DNA from: Phenylobacterium sp.
Lineage (GTDB): Bacteria > Pseudomonadota > Alphaproteobacteria > Caulobacterales > Caulobacteraceae
Assembly (NCBI RefSeq): GCF_013911965.1
Contig: NZ_JACESE010000001.1
Coordinates: 289,382-353,381, forward strand
Direction: 5' to 3'
DNA length: 64,000 nt
Positions 7,219-15,836 of this stretch are shown one piece after another. Both the position numbers and the translations under genes were made by a program. Numbering within the stretch: position 1 is the stretch's first letter; every line of letters begins with the position of its first letter. Below the pieces are notes generated by a model. It saw only the letters and a list, made by a program, of their open reading frames with translations, was not told the origin of the DNA and did no database searches.

Positions 7219-7340
7219 AGACAGCCGCCGCGCCGCTCCCGCAAGAGCGTCAACCCCCGGGCTTGGCCCCGGGGGTCCCCGCCGCGGGCGGGCGAGAGCG
7301 CGAGAGGCCCTCTCGGCGCAGGCCGAGGGTGACGACGGCG

Positions 7341-7366
7341 GGGGTTCAGACGCTCAGTCTGACCCC
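7341..7366. terminator. hairpin between convergent genes
   Basis: GGGGTTCAGAC (7341-7351) pairs with GTCTGACCCC (7357-7366), with one bulged T and a 5-nt loop. It lies 4 bp beyond the 3' end of the oxidoreductase gene and downstream of the TPR gene. There is no T-run on either side. A second GC-rich hairpin (7308-7329, CCCTCTCGGC/GGCCGAGGG) precedes it. Confidence 0.5.
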
Positions 7367-7369
7367 GGC

Positions 7370-10300
7370 TCAGGCCGCCACCGGCGTCTCCGCCCGCTCC
7401 CACTTCGCCCACAGCGCCTTGGCCTTCGCCTTGGCCGGGCCGACCGAGGCTTCCTTGATGTGGCCGAAGCCTCGGATGTCCTGCGGGACCTCGGCGATCT
7501 CGACGGCCAGCGGCAGACGATCGGCCGAGAGTTCGGCGGTCAGCCGGTCGAGGTCGGCCTCGTAGTCGGCGATCAGCTGGCGCTCCATCTTCCGCTCCTC
7601 GGTGCGGCCGAAGGGGTCGAAGGCCGTGCCCCGCAGCCCCTTCATCTTGGCCAGGACCGGGAAGGCGGCGTCCAGCATCCAGCCGCCGAAGGCGATCTTC
7701 TTCGGATTTCCGCGGTCGTCCTTGGGCGCCAGGATCGGCGGGGCGAGCCAGACCTTGGCCTTGCCGCCCTTGAAGGTCCCGGCGCGATAGGCGTCGAAGC
7801 GGCCGTCCGTATAGAGGCGGGCGACCTCGTACTCGTCCTTGTAGGCCATCAGCTTGTAGAGGTTGATGGCGACCGCGCGGGTCAGGGCCTCGGAGCCGAA
7901 GGGCGCCTCCGCCCGGGCGACAGCCGCCACCCGGTCGGAATAGCGGCGGGCATAGGCGCCGTTCTGATAGGCGGCCAGTTCGCGCGTGCGATGGGCGATC
8001 AGTTCGGCCAGCGGCAGGGTCTCGGGCGTGGCCACGTCGGCCTCGCGCCGGCCGCGGCTCTGCGGGTCATGGGCGGCGCGCCGGCCCATTTCGAAGGCCT
8101 GCAGGTTCGCCTCGGCCGCCACCCCGTTCAGGCGGATGGCCCGGTAGAGGGCGCGGCTGGAGACGGGGATGACGCCCTTCTGCCAGGCGAAGCCCAGCAT
8201 GATCATATTGGCGAAGATGGCGTCGCCCAGCTCGGTCTCGGCCATGTGCTGGGCCGGCGTCTCGTCATAGGCCTTCACCGCGGCCGAGATGCGCCGGGCC
8301 ATGCCGCCGGAATCGAAGCGCACGTCGCGGTCGGTGACGAAGTCGGCGGTGGGCGACAGGTCGGCGTTGCCGAAGCCCAGGGTGCGGTCCTTGGCGTAGA
8401 GGGCGAGCGCGTCGGCGCCGGCCGCCACCATGACGTCGCAGGCGATCAGCACATGGGCGCTCGCCGCCGGCGTGCGGCCGCCCACCACGCTGTGTTCGCC
8501 ATCGCCGATGCGGACGTGGCTGAAGACCGCCCCGCCCTTCTGGGCGAGGCCGGTCATGTCGACGACGGAGGCGGCCTTGCCGTCCACGTGCGCGGCCATG
8601 GCCAGGATGGAGGCCGTGGTCGTCACGCCCGTGCCGCCGACGCCGGTGAAGACGATGTTCTTGACGCCCGCCGACGGCTCGAAGTTGGGCAGGGGCGTGG
8701 AGTCGGCCGTCAGGGCCGGCAGCCTGGCCGCGTGCGGATTCTCCGCCCCCTCGAGCGTGATGAAGGAGGGGCAGAAGCCGTCGAGGCAGGAATAGTCCTG
8801 ATTGCAGGTCGACTGGTTGATCTTCCGCTTGCGGCCGAACTCGGTGTTCAGCGGCTCGACCGACACGCAGTTCGAGGCGCGCGAGCAGTCGCCGCAGCCC
8901 TCGCAGACCAGCGGATTGATCATCACCCGCTGCTCGGCCTTGGCCATGGTCCCGCGCTTGCGCCGGCGGCGCTTCTCGGTGGCGCAGACCTGATCGTAGA
9001 GGAGGACGGTGACGCCATCCGTATCGCGAAGCTGGCGCTGCACGGCCATCAGATCGGACCGCGGCTTGACCTCAACGCCGGGGGCCAGGTCGGTGACGCC
9101 TTTGTAGCGGTCGGGATCGTCGGCCACGATCACCGTGCGGACCACGCCCTCGGCGGCGAGCTGGCGGGTGATCTGCGCCGGCGTGAAGCCGCTTTCGGCC
9201 GCCTGTCCGCCCGTCATGGCGACGGCGTCGTTGAACAGCAGCTTGTAGGTGACGTTGGCGCCGGCCGCGACGGCGGCCCGGATGGCGAGCGAGCCGGAGT
9301 GGTTGTAGGTGCCGTCGCCCAGATTGACGAAGACGTGCTTCTCCGAGGTGAAGGGCGCGGCCCCCACCCAGCTCAGCCCCTCGCCGCCCATATGGCTGTT
9401 CAGGTCGGTGTTGGGGTCGGAGAAGCTCGCCATGTAGTGGCAGCCGATGCCGGCGAGCGCCTTGGAGCCTTCCGGCAGGCGGGTCGATGTGTTGTGCGGG
9501 CAGCCCGAGCAGAAGAAGGGTTTGCGCTGCTGGTCCGAGGACAGGCTGACGGCGGCCACGCCCGCGGCCGAGACGCGGTTCAGATAGTCATAGACACCGT
9601 CCATGTGCGGACCCGGCGGCAGGCGGTCGGCGATGGCGAGCGCGATCTCGGCCACCGACAGGGCGCCCAGCTCCGAGAGCAGCGGATGGCCCTGCTCGTC
9701 GGCCTTGCCGATGATCTTCGGCCGCGCCTGGGCCGGCAGGTCGTAAAGCGCCGCGCGGGCCTGCCCCTCGATCAGGGGGCGCTTGTGCTCGATGACCATC
9801 AGGGTTTCGAGCCCGGCGGCGAAGGCGCGCAGGCCGGTGGGCTCCAGGGGCCAGGGCATGCCCACCTTGTAGATGGAGACGCCGAGGTCGGCGGCCTGGG
9901 CGGCGCTGATCCCCATGGCCGCGAAGGCCTCGACCACGTCCTTGTAGGCCTGGCCCTGGCAGACGACGCCCAGCCGCGGGCGGGGCGAGGCGAGCGTCAC
10001 GCGGTCGATCCGGTTGGCGCGGGCGAACGCCAGGGCGGCGGGGATCTTGTAGGTGCGGAGCCGCTGCTCCTTCTCCATCGGCTGGTCCTTCAGCCGGATG
10101 CCCAGGCCCCCCGCGGGCATGTCGAACTTCGGCAGGACGAACTGGTGACGCGCCAGCGAGGCGTCGATCGTCATGCCCGAATCCATCGTGTCGGCGAGCG
10201 CGATCAGCCCCACCCACAGGCCGGAGAAGCGCGACAGGGCATAGCCCATCAGGCCGTAGTCCAGCACCTCCTGCACGTCGGCCGGCGACAGGACCGGCAT

Positions 10301-10801
10301 CTCGAAGTCCTGGAAGGCGAACTCCGACTGGGACGGCAGGGTGGAGGACTTGCAGTTGTGGTCGTCGCCGGCCACGGCGACCACGCCGCCCTTGGGCCAG
10401 GTCCCGGCGAAGTTGGCGTGCTTGAAGGCGTCGCCCGTGCGGTCCACGCCCGGCGCCTTGCCGTACCACATGCCGAAGACGCCGTCGTACTTGGGGCCGG
10501 CGAACAGGTTCGCCTGCTGGCTGCCCCAGACGGCGGTGGCGGCCAGGTCCTCGTTCAGGCCTTCCTTGAACACGACATGGGCGGCCGACAGGTGCTTGCC
10601 CGCGCGATGGGCCTGCTGGTCGAGCCCGCCCAGCGGCGAGCCGCGATAGCCGGACAGAAAGCCCGCCGTATTCAGTCCTGCGGCCTGGTCGAGCCTGTGC
10701 TGGTCGAGCAGCACCCGGACGAGGGCCTGCACACCGGTGATGAAGACGCGACCCTCGGTGAGCAGAAACTTGTCGTCCAGCGTCACTTCGTTGTGGCGCA
10801 T
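7370..10801 (-). CDS. indolepyruvate ferredoxin oxidoreductase, fused alpha-beta
   Basis: A 1143-aa protein of the fused 2-oxoacid ferredoxin oxidoreductase type. It would convert aryl pyruvates such as indolepyruvate to aryl acetyl-CoA, reducing ferredoxin. The N-terminal third is the pyrimidine/pyruvate-binding domain (GFLSGYRGSPLGGLD). A TPP-binding domain follows (residues about 430-600; GIGCHYMASF, VNLGDGTYNHSG). A Cys-rich Fe-S segment lies at about 640-690 (CEGCGDCSRASNC, then CNQDYSCLDGFCPSF). The gamma/beta part starts about residue 720 (GVGGTGVTTTASILA). The last 250 residues match the extra C-terminal domain of long fused forms. It diverges from an Lrp/AsnC regulator, which fits control by an amino acid or its keto acid (inference). 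Confidence 0.9.
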   Translation of the reverse strand: MRHNEVTLDDKFLLTEGRVFITGVQALVRVLLDQHRLDQAAGLNTAGFLSGYRGSPLGGLDQQAHRAGKHLSAAHVVFKEGLNEDLAATAVWGSQQANLFAGPKYDGVFGMWYGKAPGVDRTGDAFKHANFAGTWPKGGVVAVAGDDHNCKSSTLPSQSEFAFQDFEMPVLSPADVQEVLDYGLMGYALSRFSGLWVGLIALADTMDSGMTIDASLARHQFVLPKFDMPAGGLGIRLKDQPMEKEQRLRTYKIPAALAFARANRIDRVTLASPRPRLGVVCQGQAYKDVVEAFAAMGISAAQAADLGVSIYKVGMPWPLEPTGLRAFAAGLETLMVIEHKRPLIEGQARAALYDLPAQARPKIIGKADEQGHPLLSELGALSVAEIALAIADRLPPGPHMDGVYDYLNRVSAAGVAAVSLSSDQQRKPFFCSGCPHNTSTRLPEGSKALAGIGCHYMASFSDPNTDLNSHMGGEGLSWVGAAPFTSEKHVFVNLGDGTYNHSGSLAIRAAVAAGANVTYKLLFNDAVAMTGGQAAESGFTPAQITRQLAAEGVVRTVIVADDPDRYKGVTDLAPGVEVKPRSDLMAVQRQLRDTDGVTVLLYDQVCATEKRRRRKRGTMAKAEQRVMINPLVCEGCGDCSRASNCVSVEPLNTEFGRKRKINQSTCNQDYSCLDGFCPSFITLEGAENPHAARLPALTADSTPLPNFEPSAGVKNIVFTGVGGTGVTTTASILAMAAHVDGKAASVVDMTGLAQKGGAVFSHVRIGDGEHSVVGGRTPAASAHVLIACDVMVAAGADALALYAKDRTLGFGNADLSPTADFVTDRDVRFDSGGMARRISAAVKAYDETPAQHMAETELGDAIFANMIMLGFAWQKGVIPVSSRALYRAIRLNGVAAEANLQAFEMGRRAAHDPQSRGRREADVATPETLPLAELIAHRTRELAAYQNGAYARRYSDRVAAVARAEAPFGSEALTRAVAINLYKLMAYKDEYEVARLYTDGRFDAYRAGTFKGGKAKVWLAPPILAPKDDRGNPKKIAFGGWMLDAAFPVLAKMKGLRGTAFDPFGRTEERKMERQLIADYEADLDRLTAELSADRLPLAVEIAEVPQDIRGFGHIKEASVGPAKAKAKALWAKWERAETPVAA

Positions 10802-10942
10802 CGCAAAATCTTTCCCTTTGGGGCTCCCTAATTGATTAGAAGATCATATAAGAAGGCCGCAATTGCTTACCAAAGGCGTGCCCCCACCGTTCGGTTCCGG
10901 GGCACGAAGTGGGCGCGAGTGGGCATAAAGCGGGAGAAAAAC

Positions 10943-11440
10943 GTGTCCGAGACTCTCGATGCGGTCGATGCCAAGATTCTCGACCTGATCCAGCACGACG
11001 CAGGTCTGTCCGTCGCCGAGATCGCCGAGAGGGTCGGATTGTCCTCCAGCCCCTGCTGGCGGCGCATCAAGCGGCTGGAGGATGCAGGCGTCATCCAGCG
11101 CCGGGTCACCATCCTGGACCGCGAGCGCCTCGGCCTGGGCTTCGAAGTCTATTGCACCGTCAAGCTGTCCCTGCCGACGCGCGACAATCTCGACGCCTTC
11201 GAACAGGCCATCGGCAAGCTGCCGGAGGTGGTCCAGTGCGCCACTGTCACCGGCGCGGCCGACTACGAGCTGCGCATCGTCACCCGCGACATGCACGCCT
11301 TCGACAACTTCCTGCGCGACCAGATCCTGTCGCTCGGCCTCGTCTCCAACATCGAAAGCCGCATCGTCATCCGCAGCGTGAAGAACACCACGGCGGCCCC
11401 GCTCGGCCTGGTGAGCCCCTATGTGAGCGCGCAGGGTTAG
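10943..11440 (+). CDS. Lrp/AsnC family transcriptional regulator
   Basis: A 165-aa protein. An N-terminal winged HTH (DAVDAKILDLIQHDAGLSVA, then AEIAERVGLSSSPCWRRIKR) is followed by a RAM ligand-binding domain (FEVYCTVKLSL, VTGAADYELRIVTRDMHAF). GTG 10943 is chosen because CGGGAG lies at 10931-10936 and the HTH starts at the expected place; the frame stays open to 10832 but that extension is basic and unlike the family. It diverges from the indolepyruvate oxidoreductase gene (141-bp gap), its probable target. Confidence 0.9.
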   Translation: MSETLDAVDAKILDLIQHDAGLSVAEIAERVGLSSSPCWRRIKRLEDAGVIQRRVTILDRERLGLGFEVYCTVKLSLPTRDNLDAFEQAIGKLPEVVQCATVTGAADYELRIVTRDMHAFDNFLRDQILSLGLVSNIESRIVIRSVKNTTAAPLGLVSPYVSAQG

Positions 11441-11481
11441 GCTGGGGCCACGACATCAGGCCGCCAGAACCCGCCCCTCCC

Positions 11482-11910
11482 TCATGGCTCGGGCGGCGGT
11501 TTCGCCCCTTGCTTCCGGTCGAACCGCTCGTTGGCGCGTTGCAGGTCGCCTTCGTGCCGGAGGGCCCAGTCGTAAAGCGCGAGGAGCGGGTTCTTAAGCG
11601 TCCTGCCCAGCGGCGTGATCGAATAGACGACGGCGATGGGCGAGGCGGTAAGAACCTGCCGGTCGATGAGCCCGTTACGCTCAAGCCGTCGCAACGTGTC
11701 GGTGAGCGCCTTCTGGGTGACGCCGTCGAGGCGCCGCTTGAGTGCATTGAAGCGCTTGGGTTCCTCGCAGAGAAAGGTGAGAACCAGGATCGACCACTTG
11801 TGGGCGATCTGCTCAAGCACCGGCCTCACGATCGGCACGGTCTCGATCACCTCCTCTTCTGTGTACGGCAGGGTTGCCTCGGCGAGGCCTAGGCGAACCG
11901 TAGCGCCCAA
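11482..11910 (-). CDS. HxlR family transcriptional regulator
   Basis: A 142-aa winged-helix protein. The HxlR hallmark HKWSILVLTFL is followed by RFNALKRRLDGVTQKALTDT (recognition helix) and the wing YSITPLGRTL. HxlR proteins are dimeric MarR-like repressors or activators of redox and stress genes. The start is TTG by frame and N-terminal length; it is not certain. It converges on the Lrp gene and is co-directional with the SDR gene upstream (78-bp gap). The redox-sensing Cys near the N-terminus of some relatives is absent. Confidence 0.85.
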   Translation of the reverse strand: MGATVRLGLAEATLPYTEEEVIETVPIVRPVLEQIAHKWSILVLTFLCEEPKRFNALKRRLDGVTQKALTDTLRRLERNGLIDRQVLTASPIAVVYSITPLGRTLKNPLLALYDWALRHEGDLQRANERFDRKQGAKPPPEP

Positions 11911-11988
11911 TTGACACCAGGCGCCCAGGTCATACCGCTTTGTCTCGCCATGAGCTCTCGGACCAGGCGGCCGCGGACATGCGCCAGG

Positions 11989-12969
11989 TCAAGCCGACGC
12001 CGCTTGCATCGCCGTCAGGCCATCTTGCCAGCTCACGACCGGCGCATAGCCGAGTTCTGAACGGGCGCGCCGGTCCGAGATCGTGAAATCGTAGCCGACC
12101 AGCCGCAGCATCTGCCGCGTGAGCGGCGGATGACCCTTCAGACGCAAGATGCGCCAGGCGCCTTCCATCAAGGTCGCGATCAGCCACGCCGCTCCGATCG
12201 GGACGTCCCGGGCGTCCACCTTGACGCCGCGGCTGGCGAGCAAGGCGGTCATGACCTCTCGCATTGTGCGGTCTTCACCGTCGGTGACGAAGTAGGCCCG
12301 GCCGCCCGGAGATCGTGCGGCCGCAAGGATCGCGCAATGACACACGTTGTCGACATGTGCGGTCGACATCATCTGCCGCCCGCCGCCGGGCCATGCGAAA
12401 CGGCCCGCTGCGACGTCCCTCGCGACCTCCTCCAACATGGGCATGCCTGGCCCCCAGATGAGCGGCGGCATGATCACTGTCGTTCTCATCCCCCGAGGCG
12501 CGTCGGCCTGGACCACAAGCCTCATCGCCCGAGCCTTGCTGGCCAGATAGGGGGCCCAGGCGGGATAGGCGAGCGGCGCATCTTCCGTCACGCCCGTCAT
12601 TGCGCGCCGCCTTCCCATCACGACGCCGGCGGCCGCGATTTGGACGAAGCGTTTGACCCCCGCGTCTGAGGCTGCGGCGAGCAGGTTGCGAGTGCCCTCC
12701 ACATTCACACGTTCGAACTCCGCCGGGGGTGCCCACATCGTGAAGAGCGCAGCGCAATGGAAAACCGCATCCGCACCCGCCACACCGGGGCGAAGCGAGG
12801 AGATGTCGCCGAGGTCGCCCTGGACCGGCTCGGCGCCGAGCGCCAGGAGACGGTCGGCGTCTTTGGGCGATCGATACAGCGCTCTGACGGTCCAGCCGTC
12901 GCGGAGCAGCGTTTCCACGAGCCTGCCGCCCAGCAGCCCGGTCCCTCCGGTCACGAACGCGATCGCCAT
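11989..12969 (-). CDS. NAD(P)-dependent epimerase/dehydratase family (extended SDR)
   Basis: A 326-aa extended short-chain dehydrogenase. The N-terminal TGGTGLLGGRLVETLL is the dinucleotide-binding glycine motif. D-at-end-of-strand (GDLGDISSL) and HCAALFTMWAP follow, and the catalytic Y-x-x-x-K reads YLASK. The overall pattern resembles 3-beta-hydroxysteroid dehydrogenase or dihydroflavonol reductase relatives; the substrate is unknown. It diverges from a TetR gene with an inverted-repeat operator in the gap and is probably its target. Confidence 0.85.
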   Translation of the reverse strand: MAIAFVTGGTGLLGGRLVETLLRDGWTVRALYRSPKDADRLLALGAEPVQGDLGDISSLRPGVAGADAVFHCAALFTMWAPPAEFERVNVEGTRNLLAAASDAGVKRFVQIAAAGVVMGRRRAMTGVTEDAPLAYPAWAPYLASKARAMRLVVQADAPRGMRTTVIMPPLIWGPGMPMLEEVARDVAAGRFAWPGGGRQMMSTAHVDNVCHCAILAAARSPGGRAYFVTDGEDRTMREVMTALLASRGVKVDARDVPIGAAWLIATLMEGAWRILRLKGHPPLTRQMLRLVGYDFTISDRRARSELGYAPVVSWQDGLTAMQAASA

Positions 12970-13017
12970 TGGGGCGCCTCCTTAAGACACCCATCGGTAT
13001 GCGCCGGACGAATCCGA

Positions 13018-13041
13018 ATTACAATCTACTATTTTTGTAAT
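13018..13041. promoter_or_regulatory. probable TetR operator
   Basis: ATTACAA (13018-13024) and TTGTAAT (13035-13041) form a perfect inverted repeat with a 10-nt spacer in the 117-bp gap between the divergent SDR and TetR genes. The AT-rich sequence contrasts with the surroundings. Arm length and location fit a TetR-type operator; binding is inference. Confidence 0.65.
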
Positions 13042-13086
13042 CTTGATCCTGTTGCATACAGGTTGGGCGGAGCCTATCCGGGGGCC

Positions 13087-13707
13087 ATGCCCCCTTCGCC
13101 CTCCAACGCGCTCACAGCCTCATCCATCCTGGAAGCCGCGAAGGCGCTGGTCCGCCGCTTTGGCGAGACGAAGACAAACATGGTCGACATTGGCCGCGCC
13201 TTGGGGGTCAGCCACGCCGCGCTCTACCGCCTCTATCGGTCGAAGGGGGCGATCATGGATGCGATCGTCGAAGAAGCGATGCGCGACGAGGAGGCCCTAG
13301 CCGTCGCGCATGTCGCAGGCGACGGCCCCGCCGCCGACCGGTTGCTGGCCATGCTTCTCGATCTCCACCGCCGCAAGCGCGAGCGTTTCATCGGCGATCG
13401 CGAGATCCACGACCTCTATCGGCGGATTCTGGTCGAGCGCCCCGACATGATCGCCGCCTACACCGAGCGTATGACGGCGCTCATCGCGCGACTCATCGCG
13501 CAAGGGGTCGAGCGCGGCGAGTGGAAGGTCGATGACGTCGACATCGCTTCAGGTGTGGTTCGAGACGCCGTGACCATATTCATTCATCCGGCCTTGGTCG
13601 CACAGCTCATCACGGCGGACGCCCCGATCGAGACGATGCTGCGGGACACGGTGGCGACGCTGTCGCGGGCGTTCGAAGCCGGAATGGACTATCGCTCCCC
13701 CGCCTAG
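13087..13707 (+). CDS. TetR family transcriptional regulator
   Basis: A 206-aa protein. The HTH lies at residues 10-60 (AAKALVRRFGETKTNMVDIG, then RALGVSHAALYRLYRSK). A helical C-terminal domain follows, resembling TetR_C members. ATG 13087 gives the family-typical length; the frame is open further upstream, but that part runs through the operator and the divergent gene. It diverges from the SDR gene and ends 10 bp before the convergent DUF6880-like gene. Confidence 0.88.
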   Translation: MPPSPSNALTASSILEAAKALVRRFGETKTNMVDIGRALGVSHAALYRLYRSKGAIMDAIVEEAMRDEEALAVAHVAGDGPAADRLLAMLLDLHRRKRERFIGDREIHDLYRRILVERPDMIAAYTERMTALIARLIAQGVERGEWKVDDVDIASGVVRDAVTIFIHPALVAQLITADAPIETMLRDTVATLSRAFEAGMDYRSPA

Positions 13708-13716
13708 GCGCCGCTC

Positions 13717-15084
13717 TCAACGATAGCGCGCCGCGGGCCCGCTCGCAGGCCTGGACAACTCGGCCACAAAGGCTTCGTGCGTCGGCACGCTGGGGTCGTT
13801 CAGCCCCACCGCCAGGGCTTCGGCTTCGTCGATCAGGCGCCGGACCTCGTCGGTGAAGCCGGCGCCGAGGCGCAGGAGGGCGGCGGCGCGGGCGCGGACC
13901 AGCAGGAGGGCGGCGACCGGATGGCGCGCCGAAAGCTGTTCGGCCCATTGGGGCAGGTCGTTCCACGCGCCGCGCAGCTCGCCCCTGCGCGCGGCGATCA
14001 GGGTCGCGGCCTCCCGGTGAGCCGGCCATGCCATCAGGAAGGCGAGCGCCCGCATCAGGTCCCCGTACGCCGCGGCGATGGCGAAGGCGCGGTCCAGAGC
14101 CACCACGTCCTCGAAGTCCGGCAGCTTGGCGAGCAAGGCCCGCAGCGTGTCGACTGAGAGCGTTCGCTCGAACAGCGCCCAGCGCGCGGCGTCGGCGGCG
14201 GCCGCGTCGCCTTCGGCCTCCAGCACAGCGATCTCGGCGACGCACCAGGCCTCCGACTGCGGCTCTGGTCCAGCGGCGGCCCGGCCCCGCGCCGGCCGCG
14301 CGGCGGGGCTGGACACCCGCGCCGCCTCCAGCGCCGCCCGCGCGGGCTCGGCCCGGCCGGCCAGCGCCAGGCGCCGGGCGATCTCGGCGCCCATGTCGGG
14401 CTTCTTCCGGTCGGCCTCGGAGAGGGAGGCGATCCAGAGGTCCAGGTCGCCGGCCCGGTCGGCCAGCCGGCGCACCACAAGGGCCAGGCGTCCCGTGGGC
14501 GGCGGGCGGCCTTCGGTGAGGTCGCGCAGCAGCGCCTGCGCGAGCGCCGGGCTCAGCTCGCCTGCGCAACGGCCGATCCACACCGCCCAGTCCGACAGCC
14601 GGGTGGTCAGGGGCTCGCTGAGGACCGGGGCTGCGATCTCCGGCCCCAGCCGCGAGGCGAGCGCGGCCAGGTCGTGAGCGGCGGCGTCGAAGATCTGGGC
14701 CAGCTCGCCCTTCGGGTCCTGCACGCGGCGGGTGAGGCCGGGATAGAGATCGAACCAGGCCACCAGTCGGTCCAGCGCCAGCGCCGGCTCCATCTCCGCC
14801 AGCCGCCCGACGATCATGCTCAGCAGGGTCTTCAGTTCGGCCAGCAGCTCCGGCCGCTTGCGCCAGGAGACCCGCGTCCGGCTGGCCTCCAGCGCGGCCA
14901 GGCGCTTGTCCAGTTCGAAGGCCAGGTCGGCGGCGCCCACCTCGGCGGCCAGCTCCATGCGCAGGCGACGCGTCAGGGCGGGACTGGCCGTCTCCACCAG
15001 GATCGCGGCCAGCCGTTCGGCGCCCAGGGCGGCCAGATTGGCCTCTGACAGGGTCTTCTTTCCGCTCGACGCGCGACGCACCAT
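13717..15084 (-). CDS. DUF6880-like hypothetical protein
   Basis: A 455-aa soluble protein rich in Ala, Leu and Arg, almost entirely helical, probably an alpha-solenoid. It starts with a Lys-rich tail and SEANLAALGAERLAAILVE. From memory this resembles the DUF6880 family of alphaproteobacteria, which has no assigned function. The central part (RLALAGRAEPARAALEAARV, AVLEAEGDAAAADAARWALF) has TPR-like spacing. No signal peptide or membrane segment. It stands alone between the TetR gene (convergent) and the ccdAB pair. Confidence 0.7.
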   Translation of the reverse strand: MVRRASSGKKTLSEANLAALGAERLAAILVETASPALTRRLRMELAAEVGAADLAFELDKRLAALEASRTRVSWRKRPELLAELKTLLSMIVGRLAEMEPALALDRLVAWFDLYPGLTRRVQDPKGELAQIFDAAAHDLAALASRLGPEIAAPVLSEPLTTRLSDWAVWIGRCAGELSPALAQALLRDLTEGRPPPTGRLALVVRRLADRAGDLDLWIASLSEADRKKPDMGAEIARRLALAGRAEPARAALEAARVSSPAARPARGRAAAGPEPQSEAWCVAEIAVLEAEGDAAAADAARWALFERTLSVDTLRALLAKLPDFEDVVALDRAFAIAAAYGDLMRALAFLMAWPAHREAATLIAARRGELRGAWNDLPQWAEQLSARHPVAALLLVRARAAALLRLGAGFTDEVRRLIDEAEALAVGLNDPSVPTHEAFVAELSRPASGPAARYR

Positions 15085-15254
15085 CGGCTCAGCGCACCGT
15101 GCGGAAGCGGCGGTTCAGACGGTCGCGCGGCGGTTCGTGTCGGCCCATGGCCCTAGAACGCGGGAAAGCGGGGCGATGGCAAGCCGCAGGACCGGGATTG
15201 CGCACCAGCCGATCTGAAGCCCCGGCATCCACGCCATCGTTCACCGTGGCGCAA

Positions 15255-15557
15255 TCACACCCCCTCGAACAGCACACCGAGCGCGCCGCTGACCGCGTAG
15301 GCTTCGGCGTCCGACAGCATACGGACGGGCTGCCGGCCGAGTTCGCGGAGCGGGACGGCGGCCATCTGCAGGGGCAGGAGCATGAACTCCGCCCCTTCGA
15401 CCTCGAAGTGCGGCGTCAGCCGACTCGGCTGGGCGCCTTTCAGATCCGCCGCTGCGATGAGCGGAACGACCACGCGGGTGGCCGTGGGGTTCAGGAGATC
15501 GGATTGCACGTCCACGACGAGCACGCCGCTGGGCAGCCTGTAGACGCCGTTCTTCAT
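15255..15557 (-). CDS. ccdB: CcdB family toxin
   Basis: A 100-aa protein with CcdB features: a short N-terminal strand (GVYRLPSGVLVVDVQSDLL), TRVVVPLI, SRLTPHFEVEGAEFMLLPLQ and a C-terminal helix with ALGVLF. CcdB poisons DNA gyrase subunit A. The terminal W-G-I residues of the F-plasmid toxin that contact gyrase are replaced by FEGV, so activity is not certain. The ATG overlaps the last base of the antitoxin gene (shared A of TGATG), the usual coupled arrangement. Confidence 0.88.
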   Translation of the reverse strand: MKNGVYRLPSGVLVVDVQSDLLNPTATRVVVPLIAAADLKGAQPSRLTPHFEVEGAEFMLLPLQMAAVPLRELGRQPVRMLSDAEAYAVSGALGVLFEGV

Positions 15558-15802
15558 CAGAACTGGCGGTAGCGGCCCAGCAGGAGACCGTCCTGCTCCA
15601 CCTTTTCATTGTACCAGTCGAAGAAGGGGCGGTTCTCGGCCTGCCAGCGCCGGGCGCGCTCGGCGGCGACCGCCATCTCCAGGCCGCTCTCGCAGGCCCG
15701 CGAAAGGTTGAGGCCGAGCGCCTTGGCCTCCTCGACGAGGGGCGCCGAGAGCGTCAGGTTCAAGCGCTGACGCGCCGAGATACGTGCGTTATCCATGCGC
15801 AT
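15557..15802 (-). CDS. ccdA: CcdA family antitoxin
   Basis: An 81-aa protein. The N-terminal part (ISARQRLNLTLSAPLVEEAK) is a ribbon-helix-helix-like DNA-binding domain. The C-terminal part (RRWQAENRPFFDWYNEKVEQ, then DGLLLGRYRQF) is the flexible CcdB-binding tail characteristic of CcdA. Two in-frame ATGs (15802, 15796) are possible starts. It is the first gene of the ccdAB operon, and a repeated GCGCAT motif overlaps its start, consistent with autoregulation. Confidence 0.88.
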   Translation of the reverse strand: MRMDNARISARQRLNLTLSAPLVEEAKALGLNLSRACESGLEMAVAAERARRWQAENRPFFDWYNEKVEQDGLLLGRYRQF

Positions 15803-15815
15803 AGGATACGCGCAT
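15795..15815. promoter_or_regulatory. possible ccdAB operator
   Basis: ATGCGC (15795-15800) and GCGCAT (15810-15815) are inverted arms 9 nt apart. The same stretch can be read as tandem ATGCGCAT and ACGCGCAT boxes. It overlaps the first codons of ccdA and the start-proximal region. CcdA-CcdB complexes repress their own promoter by binding such repeated sites; binding here is inferred. Confidence 0.5.
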
Positions 15816-15836
15816 CAGCGAGGCGCCGCCACCCCC

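Noticed and set aside
7460-10831. A 1123-codon open frame antisense to the indolepyruvate oxidoreductase gene.
   Set aside because: It is rich in Gly, Arg, His and Val with no domain, as expected opposite a GC-rich coding gene, while the other strand encodes a clear fused enzyme.
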